Shown here piece by piece: positions 18,559-29,525 of a stretch of DNA of 64,000 nt. Position 1 is the stretch's first letter; every line of letters begins with the position of its first letter. Both the position numbers and the translations under genes were made by a program. Below the pieces are notes generated by a model. The model was given only the letters and a program-made list of their open reading frames with translations. It had not been told where the DNA came from and made no database searches. Origin of the DNA: Blastomussa wellsi (lineage: Eukaryota > Cnidaria > Anthozoa > Scleractinia > Plerogyridae); assembly GCA_947652115.1 (NCBI GenBank), contig OX393568.1, positions 11,385,576 through 11,449,575 of the forward strand. Reading direction: 5' to 3'.

Positions 18559-20103
18559 TTGTCTGGCTCTAGTGTGATTCGGCCCTTAGACGCTAATGGT
18601 AATTACAATATCAAAGGTAAGAAGCTAGTAAATTTAAAAGAAGCCAGTGACAATGATGAAGCTGTGACAAAACACCAACTTGACTCTATGACTTTTGACT
18701 TTTATAAGAAAGGAGAAAATATTGATATGCAAGGCAAAAAAATAACCAATGTCAATCTTCACTTTGATTCAGCAGATAATGTTGGAGCTAAAGATTTAAT
18801 TACTAAAGAATACCTCAATGATAGAGCTGTGAATTTTTTCAGAGTTGATGGAAGTAAAGTTGCTCTTAATTCATTCAACATGGGAAATAACAGAATATTT
18901 GATTTATCTGACCCATTGGATCCTGAAGATGCCACAACAAAGAAATATGTTGATGACAACTTTGCCAAATTATCCAATGGCAATCTGAATATGGCACAAG
19001 GCAGAATAATTAATTTACCTATTCCAACAGGACCTTCTCAACCAGCTACCAAAGGATTTGTTGAATCAACTTTTTTAGAGAAAGGGAAGGATTTAGATAC
19101 GAGTTCTTTCAGAATTACCAATTTGAAAGATCCAATTGATATTTCTGATGCTATCTCTAAAAAATACCTCAATGAGGTAATTGATGATATTACTAATTCT
19201 AATGACAAGGATAATATTCTCTCTTTTTTAATGAATCAATCAAATCCTCATCTTTTTTTCTAATGCTGCAAATACAAGGAATTTTGCTTTAGTAGATCAA
19301 GACATTGGAATTCATAGAATTAATCATAAAGTTGTTGAATTTGAGATAGAAAAAGACAGTGAATATCCTGGTAGATACAAAGGAGAAATAGAAATAGATG
19401 TAAAGACATTACCTATGGGCAAATACACAGCCATTGCTGAATTCATTCCAAAACATTACTTAAATACAGATACAGATGTAATTGCAAATCCTAGAATTAT
19501 CAATATTGCTCATCAAGAAGAAAACACATATGGTTCAATGAGAAGATTACTTTTCAGATTTGAGAAGTTGAGAAGTAATGAGGGCAAGATAGAACTCCAT
19601 GTCATGTTTGATACCAATCCACATTCTTCTTCTCAATGGCTGGATGACAACTTTCTCATCATTTATGGAGTGAAAGGATACACTTCTGTAGTAAATCCAG
19701 TTATTTATGACCATTTATTTCACTTCCGTACTAATAATGGGAATATACTGTTTTATAGAGACTTGGATATGAATCAGAATAGAATTACTAATTTAAAAGA
19801 TCCAAAAAATCAATCTGATTCTGCAACAAAAGAATATGTTGATTCTAAAATTCAGAATTTTAATTCTAATGATTACCTGAATGTTGATGGAAGTAATAAG
19901 ATGACTGGTAATTTGGATATGAACGGAAATAATATTTTAAATTCACCACAATTAACAACATCAGGTGATATATTAGCTTATAGAAATACCAATGTCATTT
20001 TCACTGATGGGAGAAATAAAATGACTGGTGATTTGGATATGAACAGAAATAAAATTTTAAATTCACCACAATTAACAATATTAGATTCAAATTTGAAAAA
20101 ATA
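18559..20103 (+). pseudogene. Fibre-like protein of fossil element 3
   Basis: The N-terminal repeats follow a pattern of the type DMxxxxIxNLxxPxxxxDAxxKxYVD, for example ITNLKDPIDISDAISKKYL and FDLSDPLDPEDATTKKYVDD. Phage tail-fibre and Polinton fibre proteins use this pattern. The usual ATG is replaced by TTG at 18559. A frameshift near 19260 and another near 19410 separate the repeat region from a beta-rich part (MGKYTAIAEFIPKHYLNTDT, DNFLIIYGVKGYTSV), after which repeats resume (KMTGNLDMNGNNIL). The intact relative is 27204-29513. A role in attachment is inferred from the family. Confidence 0.6.
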
Positions 20104-20523
20104 GTGGTACTGTATCAAGAAAGTGCTATTTTAAAAGATGGGAGAAATTCTATGGAAAATAATTTGAATATGGGGAAAAATAAAATTGTGAATCTCGGTT
20201 TACCTTGTGATGATGATGACGCCGCTAGTAAAAATATGTTGATTTTAATTTAATAAATCTATCTACCAATAAGGTTAATATATTTGCTGATCAAATGGAT
20301 GATTTGAAATTTTGGAATGGGGATAGAAAAATTAGAAATTTGAAATTTGACGAGAAGGATTTGGGAATTCATAGGTATAATTTGAAGGTAATAGAATTTG
20401 AAATTCAGAGTGAAGTAAAGAGTGGAAGTGATGGTAAATTTTATTGGTATTTGGGGAGATTAAGTCTTGATTTAAGTTCATTTGAAAAAAAGGAATATAC
20501 ACTTTGTTTTGAATTAATACCAA
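20104..20523 (+). pseudogene. Second fibre-like gene fragment of element 3
   Basis: A further fibre repeat (NNLNMGKNKIVNLGLPCDDD) lies just after the first fibre frame ends, then the region 20295-20523 with DKDLGIHRYNLKVIEFEIQ-like beta-rich sequence and YTLCFELIPKW. The latter matches the middle of the first copy (MGKYTAIAEFIPK) in pattern. Frames are broken. It is either the tail of the first gene duplicated or a second fibre gene. Confidence 0.45.
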
Positions 20524-20542
20524 AGTGGAATATTAATATTAG

Positions 20543-20869
20543 ATGTTGTCTTTGATTTCCTATTACAAGGCTTATCATAAGAAAAGTTGGTGTTATTTCA
20601 AGGCATTCCAATCTTATAGGAGGAAAAAGTTGATGTTGGATATATCATCAGTTTTATTTGCTGGAGGTGGATTGGTATCTTCTATTGCTACTTCTGGAAT
20701 TGCATTAGTTGGCATTTCCGGAGTTGCTCTCATTCTTCAAATGCTAAAGAAGCACAATAAACTAGAAGAAAAAATTGACATATGTAAATATGCATATCAG
20801 ACTTATCAACATTTATTGGGTGAAATAAAGACATATCTCAGAACTGGAGAATTCACAAGACAGGTTTAA
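20543..20869 (+). CDS. Small membrane protein of element 3
   Basis: A 108-residue frame. It starts with the aromatic YYKAYHKKSWCYFKAFQSYR, has two hydrophobic segments (MLDISSVLFAGGGLVSSIAT; GIALVGISGVALILQML), then KYAYQTYQHLLGEIKTYLRT. The first 110 residues of the protein at 11132 show the same order and many of the same residues, so it is the same Polinton membrane-protein family. The true ATG may be lost, because the frame opens with a non-ATG codon region. The stop lies inside the left arm of the palindrome. Confidence 0.55.
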   Translation: MLSLISYYKAYHKKSWCYFKAFQSYRRKKLMLDISSVLFAGGGLVSSIATSGIALVGISGVALILQMLKKHNKLEEKIDICKYAYQTYQHLLGEIKTYLRTGEFTRQV

Positions 20870-21307
20870 ATTTTGAATATGCAACAACTTGATAATATCA
20901 TAATTGATTTAGCTCCTTCAGTTAAAAAGTTCCAAAATTAACGAAATAGCCCTAGAATGATATAATTACATCATTAACAAGTCATATCTTTAATTTTCTT
21001 AAAAAAGTCCTAGTTTTTTGGATTGAATTATTATCCTTTACTTCATTTTATTATGTAATTTATAAATTATTCTATTATATATATTTCTTTTTTTTTTATA
21101 AAGTCTTAAAATTAAATATAAAATGAAGTAAATGATAATAATTCAATCCGAGAAACTAGGACTTTTTTAAGAAAATTAAAGATATGACTTGTTAATGATG
21201 TAATTATATCATTCTAGGGCTATTTCGTTAATTTTGGAACTTTTTAACTGAAGGAGCTAAATCAATTATGATATTATCAAGTTGTTGCATATTCAAAATT
21301 TAAACCT
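20862..21307. repeat. 446-bp long palindrome
   Basis: The sequence from 20862 (aggtttaaattttgaat) is repeated inverted and ends at 21307 (attcaaaatttaaacct). The arms are about 190 bp and nearly perfect, with an AT-rich centre around 21056-21117. It lies between the membrane-protein gene and PolB. Left of the start and right of the end the sequences no longer match. Confidence 0.85.
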
Positions 21308-21371
21308 TTTATTTCAGAGTTCCTAGATTAATACTTTAATGGTCATAAACAACTATATCTTTAATTTCTCC

Positions 21372-21433
21372 AAAAAAGTCCTAGTTTTTCGGATAGAATT
21401 ATTATCCATTTTCTCCGAGAAACTAGGACTTTT
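21372..21433. repeat. Second, related hairpin
   Basis: aaaagtcctagtttttcgga and its inverted copy tccgagaaactaggactttt enclose a short AT-rich loop. The same core (aagtcctag / ctaggactt) occurs in both arms of the large palindrome, so four copies of this motif face each other in the 500 bp before PolB. Confidence 0.7.
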
Positions 21434-21453
21434 CTTTTTTCTGTTCTATTAAC

Positions 21454-24400
21454 ATGAATACATTAAATAAACTTAGCCGTAATGAATTGATTAAGAGAAT
21501 TATGGAATGTGAGAGAGAATTGAGGAATAGAGAGTCACCAAAGAAAAGTGTCAAATCTATGATTCAAGATTATGAAGACAATATCATTAAAAAAGATATT
21601 CCTTCTCATTCTAAGAGAAAAAAAGATGAAGTTATTTTGAGAGAAAAAGCCATTAAAGGATACGTGAAGACTTATGAAATAGAATATTATGGCAGGAATA
21701 ACAATTTCGCCCTTGAAAGACTAAATCAAACCTTACCCCTTATAAAAAAAACAACTTCTAAAAGAGTTGGAAAATTTCAAGAATGTAAAATTCTCAATAA
21801 CACTCCATATTCTTTTTGAAAAACCCAAATTTTCTAATGGAACTTATGAAACAGAAGAAAGAGATGCTTATTTCAATTCCAAAACTAAACTTATTATGAA
21901 TTCAAAAGATATTGATGTAGAAATTGGCAAAGTTAACCATTATCTCAGCAATCAAATATCCAACTGGATTTCTGATGGAAGTAATTGGGTAATTAAAGAT
22001 ATATTGTCACAACTTCTCAATGTCGTTAAATCTAAACCAATTCGGACTTCTTCTTTTATTCCTCTCCCTGTAAATCTTAGGAATACAAAGAAAGGATTAA
22101 TCAATATAAAAAATGAAGATAACAAATGTTTCCTTTATTGTCACCTTTACCACATTCATAAATTTGAAAACAATCCACAAGATCCCAGAAAATATAAAAA
22201 TCTTATGAATACATTAAATTGTGAAAATATAACTTTTCCTGTAGAATTAAAATATATTCCTCTTATAGAAAGAAATAATGACATTAACATCTTTATTTAT
22301 GGTTATTCTGATGCAGAATTTTATCCCTTGTATATTAACAAGAATGAAACTTATAAAGACAGAATGAATTTACTCCTAATTTCTGATGGAGAGAAAAATC
22401 ATTATGTTTACATCAAAAACATCAATGCACTTTTTTACAATCACACACTTCATAGAAACAAGAAGTATTTCTGCAATTTTTGTCTGGAATGTTTTTATAA
22501 ACAAGAATCATTAGATTCTCATGACAGTTTTATCAAGAATGAAGAAAGTCGCATCATTATGCCGAAAAAAGGTTCAATCGTACAATTCAAAGAGAAAGAG
22601 AAAGAATTACCCATTCCATTCTGCATATATGCTGATTTTGAAGCTTTAATAAAAAACAGAATTGGTGTGTTTCTATGATTCTTCTCTTTCTAAGGATGTT
22701 AAGATTTTCAGAGGAGAAAATCCTGTTGAGAATTTGCTCAAGTCTGTTCTTAAAGAAAAGGAATATATCCAGAAGATGATTAAGCAACATTTCTCTAAAA
22801 GTATGCAAATTTCTGTTGAAGAATTTTCTTCCTTTATAAATAGCAGGAAATGTCATTTATGTGGATTGAAATGTAATGAAGGATAAATTAAGGTTAGAGA
22901 TCACGATCATATCACAGGTAAGTATAGAGGATCAGCTCACAGAAAATGTAATTTAAATTACAGAATTTCTAATAAGATTCCTGTAATTTTCCACAACTTA
23001 AAAAACTATGATTCACATTTCATAATACAAAAAATTGGTAAATTCAGGAAAGATGTTAAAATTATTCCTCAATCTATGGAGAAATATATTTCTTTCACTT
23101 TTGATGAGACAATTATATTTTTAGATTCTTATCAATTCTTAAAAATGTCTTTGGGGAAATTGGTTGATATTACTCCTACAGAAAAATTTATCTTTTCTTC
23201 TGAAAGATACAATGATAAGTTAGATTTGATGAAAAAGAAAGGAATATATCCATATGAATACATGGATAATGCCGAAATGTTTAATGACACATGTTTACCA
23301 GAAAAACAACATTTCTTTTCTTCTTTAAAAAATGAAAATGTCACAGAAGAAGAATATGAATTTGCACAAAAATTATGGAATGAATTTGAAATTAGAAATT
23401 TAGGAGAATATCATGATTTGTATTTAGAATCTGATATTCTTTTTTTGGCTGATATTTTTTAGAATTTCAGAAGAATGTCTTTGGAGTATTATAAATTGGA
23501 TCCATTACATTTTCTCTCTCTTCCTTCTCTTTCTTGGTCTGCTATGTTGAGAATGACAGGAGTCAAGTTAGAATTGATGTCATCTCCTCAAATGTTTGAA
23601 TTTGTTGAAAAAGGGATAAGGGGGGAATTTTTCATATATCTAAGAGGTATTCCAGGGCAAAGAATCAAAGTTTATTCTTTATTTAGATGAAAATAATCTT
23701 TATGGTTGGGCAATGTCTCAAGATTTGCCTGTTGGTAAATTTAAATGGATGAATCCAAATTCAAATTTTGATGAATTGTTTAAAAAAGATGGGAAAGGAT
23801 ATTTTTTGGAAATTGATTTGGTTTATCCTAGAAAACTTCATAAATTACATAATGATTATCCTTTAGCACCTGAGAAATTTGAAATTACAAGAGAAATGTT
23901 ATCAAGGTACAATAATCAACTCCTTAATAAATTCGGTGAGAAATTTCATGGATCTACAAAATTAATCTCTTCTTTCTTTTCTAAAAGGAAATATGTTTTA
24001 CATTATAAGAATTTACTCCTTTATCTTAAATTAGGGATGAAATTAGAAAAGGTGCATAGAATTTTAGAATTTAAAGAAAAAGCATTTTTGAAAGATTATA
24101 TTCTCTTTAATACTGAGAAGAGAAGGGAATCAACTTCGTCTTTTGGTAAGGAATTTTTCAAATTAATGAATAATTCTATTTATGGTAAAACAATTGAGAA
24201 TTTAAGAAAAAGAATGAATGTTAAATTAGTTCGTGATGATAAGAAACTAATGAAGTTTGTTTCAAAACATGATTTCATTTCTACAAAGATATTCTCTGAG
24301 AATTTAGTTGCTGTTCATAGAAAGAAAAAGAATTTATTTTTGAACAAACCTTATTATGTTGGAATGACCATTCTAGAATTAAGTAAATTTTTAATGTTTA

Positions 24401-24878
24401 ATTATTCACAGATACATATTCTTTAATGTATGAAATTATCTCTTCTGATATTTGTACAGAATTAAAGGGTAATAAATTATTTGATTTTTCTAATTATAAT
24501 AAAGGTTTTGTTTTTTATGATGAATCTAATAAAAATGTTATTGGTAAATTTAAGGATGAAACTGGTGGAATTCCTATTAAGGAATTTATCGGATTAAAAT
24601 CAAAAATGTATTCCTTTCTTCTTTCTAATGATGTTGAAGTTAAGAAAGCTAAGGGCATTAATAAAGGTGTTGTTGAGAATGAAATTAGTTGTGGTAATTT
24701 CAGGGATGTATTAATAGAAGGGAAACAATTATCACATCACATAAACATGTTAAAGGTTAAATGTCATCAAATGCTTTCTATTCAATTAGATAAATTGTCT
24801 TTGAACTCATTTGACGATAAGAGGTATATATTACATGATGGAATTAATACTTTGGCATATGGTTATTTTCAGGGGTAA
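21454..24878 (+). pseudogene. Protein-primed DNA polymerase B of element 3, broken
   Basis: The ATG at 21454 opens a helical N-terminus. The frame changes near 21790, 22670, 22890, 23465, 23690 and 24425, by indels and stops. Motifs remain in order: exonuclease I at CIYADFEALI (near 22625), the CxxC/His insert around 22845-22960 (CHLCGLKCN, RDHDHITGKYRGSAHRKC-like), exonuclease II near 22990 (FHNLKNYDSHFII), exonuclease III (YHDLYLESDILFLADIF), motif A (NLYGWAMSQDLP near 23700), motif B (MNNSIYGKTIENLRKRM) and a late part (GKFKDETGGIPIKEFIGLKS). Motif C is lost in a gap near 24410. Same family as the Polinton 2 polymerase. Confidence 0.85.
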
Positions 24879-25014
24879 TTATTTCTTTCTGCAAATCCCA
24901 AATTTCCACAATATCATTTAATCTTCACTCTTTTATAAATAGATATATTTTTCTATTTTTAATTTTATTTATAAATAGAAATATTTTTCTATTTATAATT
25001 TTATTTATAAAAGT

Positions 25015-25395
25015 TAGTAGTTATAATAATGAGGGCTAGTAAAAGATGACTCTTTTTGCAATGCACCAAGCCCCGTCAGACACATTTTATTATTCACTTC
25101 TTTTTTCAGTACGTTATAAAAAAGTGTCAACCTTATCAGAACAATCTTTCGTTCTATGGCGTAATATACACGATTTTAATTAACGCACGGTGTGAATATG
25201 CGGGCTATTAAAAGATGACTCTTTTTGCAATGCACCAAATCTTGGCAGACACATTTTATTATTCGCTTCTTTTTTCTGTACGTTATAAAAAGGTGTCAAA
25301 TATATCAATTTCATCTTTCGATCTATGACGTAATATACACGATTTTAATGACAAATGGTGTGAGTGTGCCCGTGCCCTCATTATTATAACTACTA
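25015..25395. repeat. 22-bp inverted repeat enclosing two ~169-bp direct repeats
   Basis: A perfect 22-bp sequence at 25015-25036 (beginning tagtagttataataatgag) recurs inverted at 25374-25395. Between them, two diverged direct repeats start at about 25032 and 25201 and share gactctttttgcaatgcacc, tattattc and gtaatatacacgatttta. The right inverted copy falls in the C-terminus of the decayed unknown gene. This may be an element end. The stretch 24879-25014 is only AT-rich sequence. Confidence 0.65.
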
Positions 25396-25606
25396 CCTGG
25401 CTTCTGATTTTGGCTGTTGTGGCGTTCTGGTCGAGAAGCAGCAATGTCAAAATTTTTTTTTTGTAATTTGTTTTCTTTTTTTTTCAACACTTAACACTAC
25501 TTACAATGCGTTACGTACAAGATATATACACAAAGTTACTTACATTACACATTATCACTTAACTTACACTTAACTTCCAAAAAAAAAATTCTATATGACA
25601 CCTATA

Positions 25607-25820
25607 AGTAGTATAGTAGTTGACAGTTCGAGCACAAAATTTCAGCAGTAAAATTCAGCATAATTTTTTGACTGAAATTTTTCAATAATTTTTTCAGCAG
25701 AATTTTTTGACTGAATTTTTCTGCTGAAATTTTTGACTGAATTTTTTGACTAAATTATCAAACTAAAATCTAATATTGAAATCCAATATTGAATCTCAGT
25801 ATTTGTATCCGCGGAATTAT
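25607..25820 (+). repeat. Polinton 2 left terminal inverted repeat
   Basis: 214 bp that match the right repeat inverted, with one mismatch (cagcagta vs cagcagtc). It contains short internal repeats of the ttttttgactgaa / cagcagaat type and ends with ccgcggaattat. Confidence 0.95.
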
Positions 25821-25824
25821 ATGT

Positions 25825-26139
25825 TTATATCATTTGTTCTAACATAAGATTGAATGTCTTATTATATCTTAGATAAGATTGTCTTACTTCTCTTTGTACA
25901 TCTTTTATTGATCTATTTCTGATGTCATCATCACTTTCATCTATTCCATAATAATCATTATATTTATGTATCTTTGAAATTCTATCACAAATAAATGTAT
26001 CTAAAAGGTCTTTCCATAATTCATCTTTTTTTATTTCATTATCTATATGTTTTTGTGTATTTAAATGACTTTTTTTACTATTTAATTTATAATCTTTATT
26101 ACAAATTTCACATGTCCAATATTCAACAGTTTTTTCCAT
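25825..26139 (-). CDS. Small C2H2-type zinc-finger protein
   Basis: A 104-residue protein just inside the left TIR. It has one CxxC...H...H finger near the N-terminus (WTCEICNKDYKL, SHLNTQKH) of the U1 type, followed by charged helices. It diverges from the VLTF3-like gene over a 39-bp AT-rich spacer with tatagaatatata before its ATG. The finger resembles that in 38409-38636. Possibly a regulatory or DNA-binding protein; no closer family is known to me. Confidence 0.65.
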   Translation of the reverse strand: MEKTVEYWTCEICNKDYKLNSKKSHLNTQKHIDNEIKKDELWKDLLDTFICDRISKIHKYNDYYGIDESDDDIRNRSIKDVQREVRQSYLRYNKTFNLMLEQMI

Positions 26140-26178
26140 TATATATTCTATATATTTTATTATATAATAATATATAAG
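26140..26178. promoter_or_regulatory. Divergent AT-only promoter spacer
   Basis: The 39 bp between the zinc-finger and VLTF3-like ATGs are almost pure A/T, with tatagaatatata next to the minus ATG and tatataag next to the plus ATG. Both fit the early-type pattern seen before other replication genes. Confidence 0.5.
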
Positions 26179-26991
26179 ATGAATTATACTGATAGACTTA
26201 GTTGTTATGATAAATATTATGATGATCTAATAATTGGTGATGAAATCATAAACTGTAATTATAACCTAAATGTTTTAACAAAAAGAATTAATAAAATGGA
26301 TTTTTTAAAAAAAGTAATTGATAATAAAGCCCCAATATTAAAATCAGATGTTCCTACTTATGTCATAACTTGTAATAATATACTACATAATGAATTAAGA
26401 GATTTAAAAGAAGATTATTGTCCTTTTTGTGAAAAACTTATATTAGATGAAGTTATAAAATGTTGCAGTGAACCAAATGAAAAGAGATTTGAAAAATGTT
26501 GTAGTAAACAAAATATACAAAATCTAAATAATTTTTTAACATGTTTAAATTGTGGTTCAGTTCATAATACTGAGGGTATAATAGATTACTTTAACTTTTA
26601 TGAAAATATATTTAAAATCAAAAGAAAATCAGTATATTGTATAAAATATCATGTTGATAATATTTTATGGATGATATCAAAAAATAATAATATTCAATTA
26701 ACTATTAAAAATAAAAATAAGATTAAAGAAATATTTACAGAGATTAATAAGATTGTTCATAAAATCGATCCATCAAGAAAAAGAATAATAAGCATAAATT
26801 TTATCATAATGAAATTATTTATAATGCTTGAGCTTCCTTATGAATCTATAAAAATAACTAAATCCAAGAGAACATTTAAATATTATGAAAAATATTGGGC
26901 AAAGATTATATCATTGATTGGTGATAAAGAGATAAAGATAATTCCTTTATCTGATCTTCTGTCAGTTTGTTTGATATGTGATTCCAGTTAA
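26179..26991 (+). CDS. VLTF3-like late transcription factor
   Basis: A 270-residue protein. Cys pairs in the N-terminal half (DYCPFCEKLI, TCLNCGSVH) suggest a zinc ribbon. The C-terminal half (about residues 150-260) follows the pox VLTF3 pattern: IKEIFTEINKIVHKIDPSRK, then a Ser and an aromatic-rich helix with KLFIMLEL, then TKSKRTFKYYEKYWAKIISL. VLTF3 homologues direct late gene transcription in large DNA viruses. The presence of two promoter classes in the same element supports such a role here. No break seen. Alternative: a different zinc-ribbon factor. Confidence 0.65.
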   Translation: MNYTDRLSCYDKYYDDLIIGDEIINCNYNLNVLTKRINKMDFLKKVIDNKAPILKSDVPTYVITCNNILHNELRDLKEDYCPFCEKLILDEVIKCCSEPNEKRFEKCCSKQNIQNLNNFLTCLNCGSVHNTEGIIDYFNFYENIFKIKRKSVYCIKYHVDNILWMISKNNNIQLTIKNKNKIKEIFTEINKIVHKIDPSRKRIISINFIIMKLFIMLELPYESIKITKSKRTFKYYEKYWAKIISLIGDKEIKIIPLSDLLSVCLICDSS

Positions 26992-27203
26992 ATATGCTTT
27001 TACGTTGATCTTTCATATATAATATAATATTCCATCATATTATATATTATCTATACTTCCATCTATTTGTTCAATAACATCCTCAACTTCATCCATTGTT
27101 TTTCTGCAGCAAAGAATGAAGTCTTTTACTTTCTTCAACCAAATTCTTATCTTTTCAGTTTTCATATAGATTGTTTATATTATAATCAGATCATGATTGA
27201 TGC

Positions 27204-29513
27204 TTATATGAAATATACACCATTTGCTTTTTCCAAAAAGCTGACTTTATGAAATTCTTCATCATAAATATTGTAAAAATTTTTGGAGAATCCAATTCGT
27301 TGTATTTTATAAGGTATATTGATTATAATTTGATTTGGTATTTGATTTGGTATTAGTCCTTGTGGATGTGGAAATGGAGTTGGTTCTATTGTCTCGTTGA
27401 TATGTCCACCTTGACATATTATGACCTTATATGTGGTGTCTTGTTTACAAAACCACAACATGAGATGTTTATCCCGATAATTTGGTAGTATTTCTTCTTC
27501 ATATTCTGATATAGATATTTTTCTTTCTTCTCTTTTTTCCCTAATTAATAAAAATTTATCATTTCTTATAATGACAAATGGTATTGAAATGACATGATTT
27601 AACCAACCGATGGTGTAAGTTTGACCTTTGAAGCTGCTGTTGTGAATAAAACTTACGAATAATGTGAAGGTGTTGGTGTTATCTGATATGTCATCTAATG
27701 GTATATATGATCTCTCAATACTCAAGCCTTGTTTGATATCATAATTATCCAGATCAATTGTATTTTTTAAAATCAATTTACCACCAATCGACTTTATAAC
27801 CGATCCATAACTGTTCTTCATATCAAATGTATTTGGGTCCAGAAGGTCATAATAATACTCAAATATTTCACGATAATAGCTTTGATTCTGTTTTTCATTG
27901 ATTAAATCATTCAATTTTGTTTCAAGACTCAAACAGTATGCAGCAAGTTGTTTATAATTAACAGCACCAGAATCGATAGTATCTTCTTTTATCCCAATAA
28001 TTTCTTTACTACCCATATCAATGACTTCATTCATTACAATCTTACCATCACCAACAGCCCATAAAGCATCATAAATACTTGGTTCTACATTTGATTGAAT
28101 ACCTTTAACACCATAAAATAGTATGTATGTCTGAAGTTTTGCAGGATATGATTCCCCAGTTTTCATTTTCATAATAACATCGATATATAAATAGTTGTTT
28201 CCAATATTTTGTGTTTTAGTGAACTGAACAATCAATCTAACATAATTATCAAAGACCTTTTTCAAAACAATATGAATCGTTTCAATGGAACTAACACCGT
28301 TGATAGATATAGTATCGCGAGCGATATTGTTATCAGTCCAAATAAGTTCAAAAGCCATTGTGTAATCACTATTAGGTAAAACATATAGATTAACCGCTAT
28401 TCTCGAACTATAATATCCTTTATTCGAGTCCAAAAGTAGTTTTGTGTCAACAGTATTTTTATTTATTGAATGAGGGCTTGATTGCACAATCACCATATCT
28501 CCAAATTCAACATCATCTTCTTCAGTTAATTGTCCACCAGGATTATCCATAATATATTTGAAAACATTTAATCTGTTGGAAGCGGTTACATGTGATTGAC
28601 TCACATGCTCTTCCATATACTTTTTAGTGGTTAAATCATTATCATTTGTTGGATTTGCTGAATTGATTATTTTGTGAGTATTATTAAAGTTTATATTACC
28701 AGTCATATTTCCACCTGAGAGGTTGAGTTTTACTGCAACTTGATTATCAACATATGATTTATTAGCACCATGACGTGCATAAGAAGGATTAGCCATTCCA
28801 ACAACTTTATTATTGTTCATGTCTAATACCCCAAAAATATCAAGAGTGCCATTGATGGAATCACCTGATTTGCTTACCTTTGTATTTAGTTGAGTGTTTA
28901 TCCATTTTTTAGTAGCAGCGTCTTGATCATCAATGGGATCTTTTAGGTTTATTATCTTTTTTTGGTTCATGTCAAGATCTGCAAGCATCTTATTCTCACC
29001 AAGAACTGACAATGAGATAAAATCAACATACGCTTTATTTGCTGCTTGTAACTTTGTGGAAGGAGTACTGACGTTGTTTATGTGTTTGTTGTTCATGTCA
29101 AGATCACCAGTCATTTGTTTTGATCCATCAAGAGGTAATAAACTATTACTAGTCAGGTCGACATATTTTTTGCTCACCAAATCATTGTCTCCAAAAAGCC
29201 CATCATGATATGGTTCTGTGTTTCTAATAACATGTTGATTTAAATCAAAATAATTACCATTTTTGTCTTTTTTGAGGAATTTACTATTGAGGTATTCTTT
29301 ATTAACACCCGACTTCAGATCTGTTACGTAGTGATCATAACTATCATCCTCAGCGACATCTGGAGGGCATTCAAGATTCCTAATCAATTTATGATTCATA
29401 TCATAATTTCCATCATCTGTCAATTTAAAACCAATACCAGGCAATCCTCGTTGTGAACTCATCATTGTTGTTGTTGTTGATGATGTTGGTAAAAGTCCAT
29501 TTGAATAACTCAT
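27204..29513 (-). CDS. Large fibre-like protein
   Basis: A 769-residue intact protein. The N-terminal ~270 residues contain about six repeats of ~35-40 residues with the pattern DLDMNxxxIxN...DxxxKxYVD, for example GDLDMNNKHINNV, INLKDPIDDQDAATKKW and VGMANPSYARHGANKSYVDN. The rest is beta-rich (YTMAFELIWTDN, TYILFYGVKGIQSNVEPSIY) and ends in a possible binding domain. Related broken copies are at 18559-20523. In phages and Polintons such repeats form trimeric fibres for attachment. The gene follows the ATPase on the same strand by 12 bp, with tatataATG at its start. The gap 26992-27203 holds no gene. Confidence 0.7.
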   Translation of the reverse strand: MSYSNGLLPTSSTTTTMMSSQRGLPGIGFKLTDDGNYDMNHKLIRNLECPPDVAEDDSYDHYVTDLKSGVNKEYLNSKFLKKDKNGNYFDLNQHVIRNTEPYHDGLFGDNDLVSKKYVDLTSNSLLPLDGSKQMTGDLDMNNKHINNVSTPSTKLQAANKAYVDFISLSVLGENKMLADLDMNQKKIINLKDPIDDQDAATKKWINTQLNTKVSKSGDSINGTLDIFGVLDMNNNKVVGMANPSYARHGANKSYVDNQVAVKLNLSGGNMTGNINFNNTHKIINSANPTNDNDLTTKKYMEEHVSQSHVTASNRLNVFKYIMDNPGGQLTEEDDVEFGDMVIVQSSPHSINKNTVDTKLLLDSNKGYYSSRIAVNLYVLPNSDYTMAFELIWTDNNIARDTISINGVSSIETIHIVLKKVFDNYVRLIVQFTKTQNIGNNYLYIDVIMKMKTGESYPAKLQTYILFYGVKGIQSNVEPSIYDALWAVGDGKIVMNEVIDMGSKEIIGIKEDTIDSGAVNYKQLAAYCLSLETKLNDLINEKQNQSYYREIFEYYYDLLDPNTFDMKNSYGSVIKSIGGKLILKNTIDLDNYDIKQGLSIERSYIPLDDISDNTNTFTLFVSFIHNSSFKGQTYTIGWLNHVISIPFVIIRNDKFLLIREKREERKISISEYEEEILPNYRDKHLMLWFCKQDTTYKVIICQGGHINETIEPTPFPHPQGLIPNQIPNQIIINIPYKIQRIGFSKNFYNIYDEEFHKVSFLEKANGVYFI

Positions 29514-29525
29514 TATATAATTATA

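Noticed and set aside
25607..25820. Polinton repeats as a CRISPR-like array
   Set aside because: The short internal repeats are irregular, have no spacers and are part of the terminal inverted repeat.
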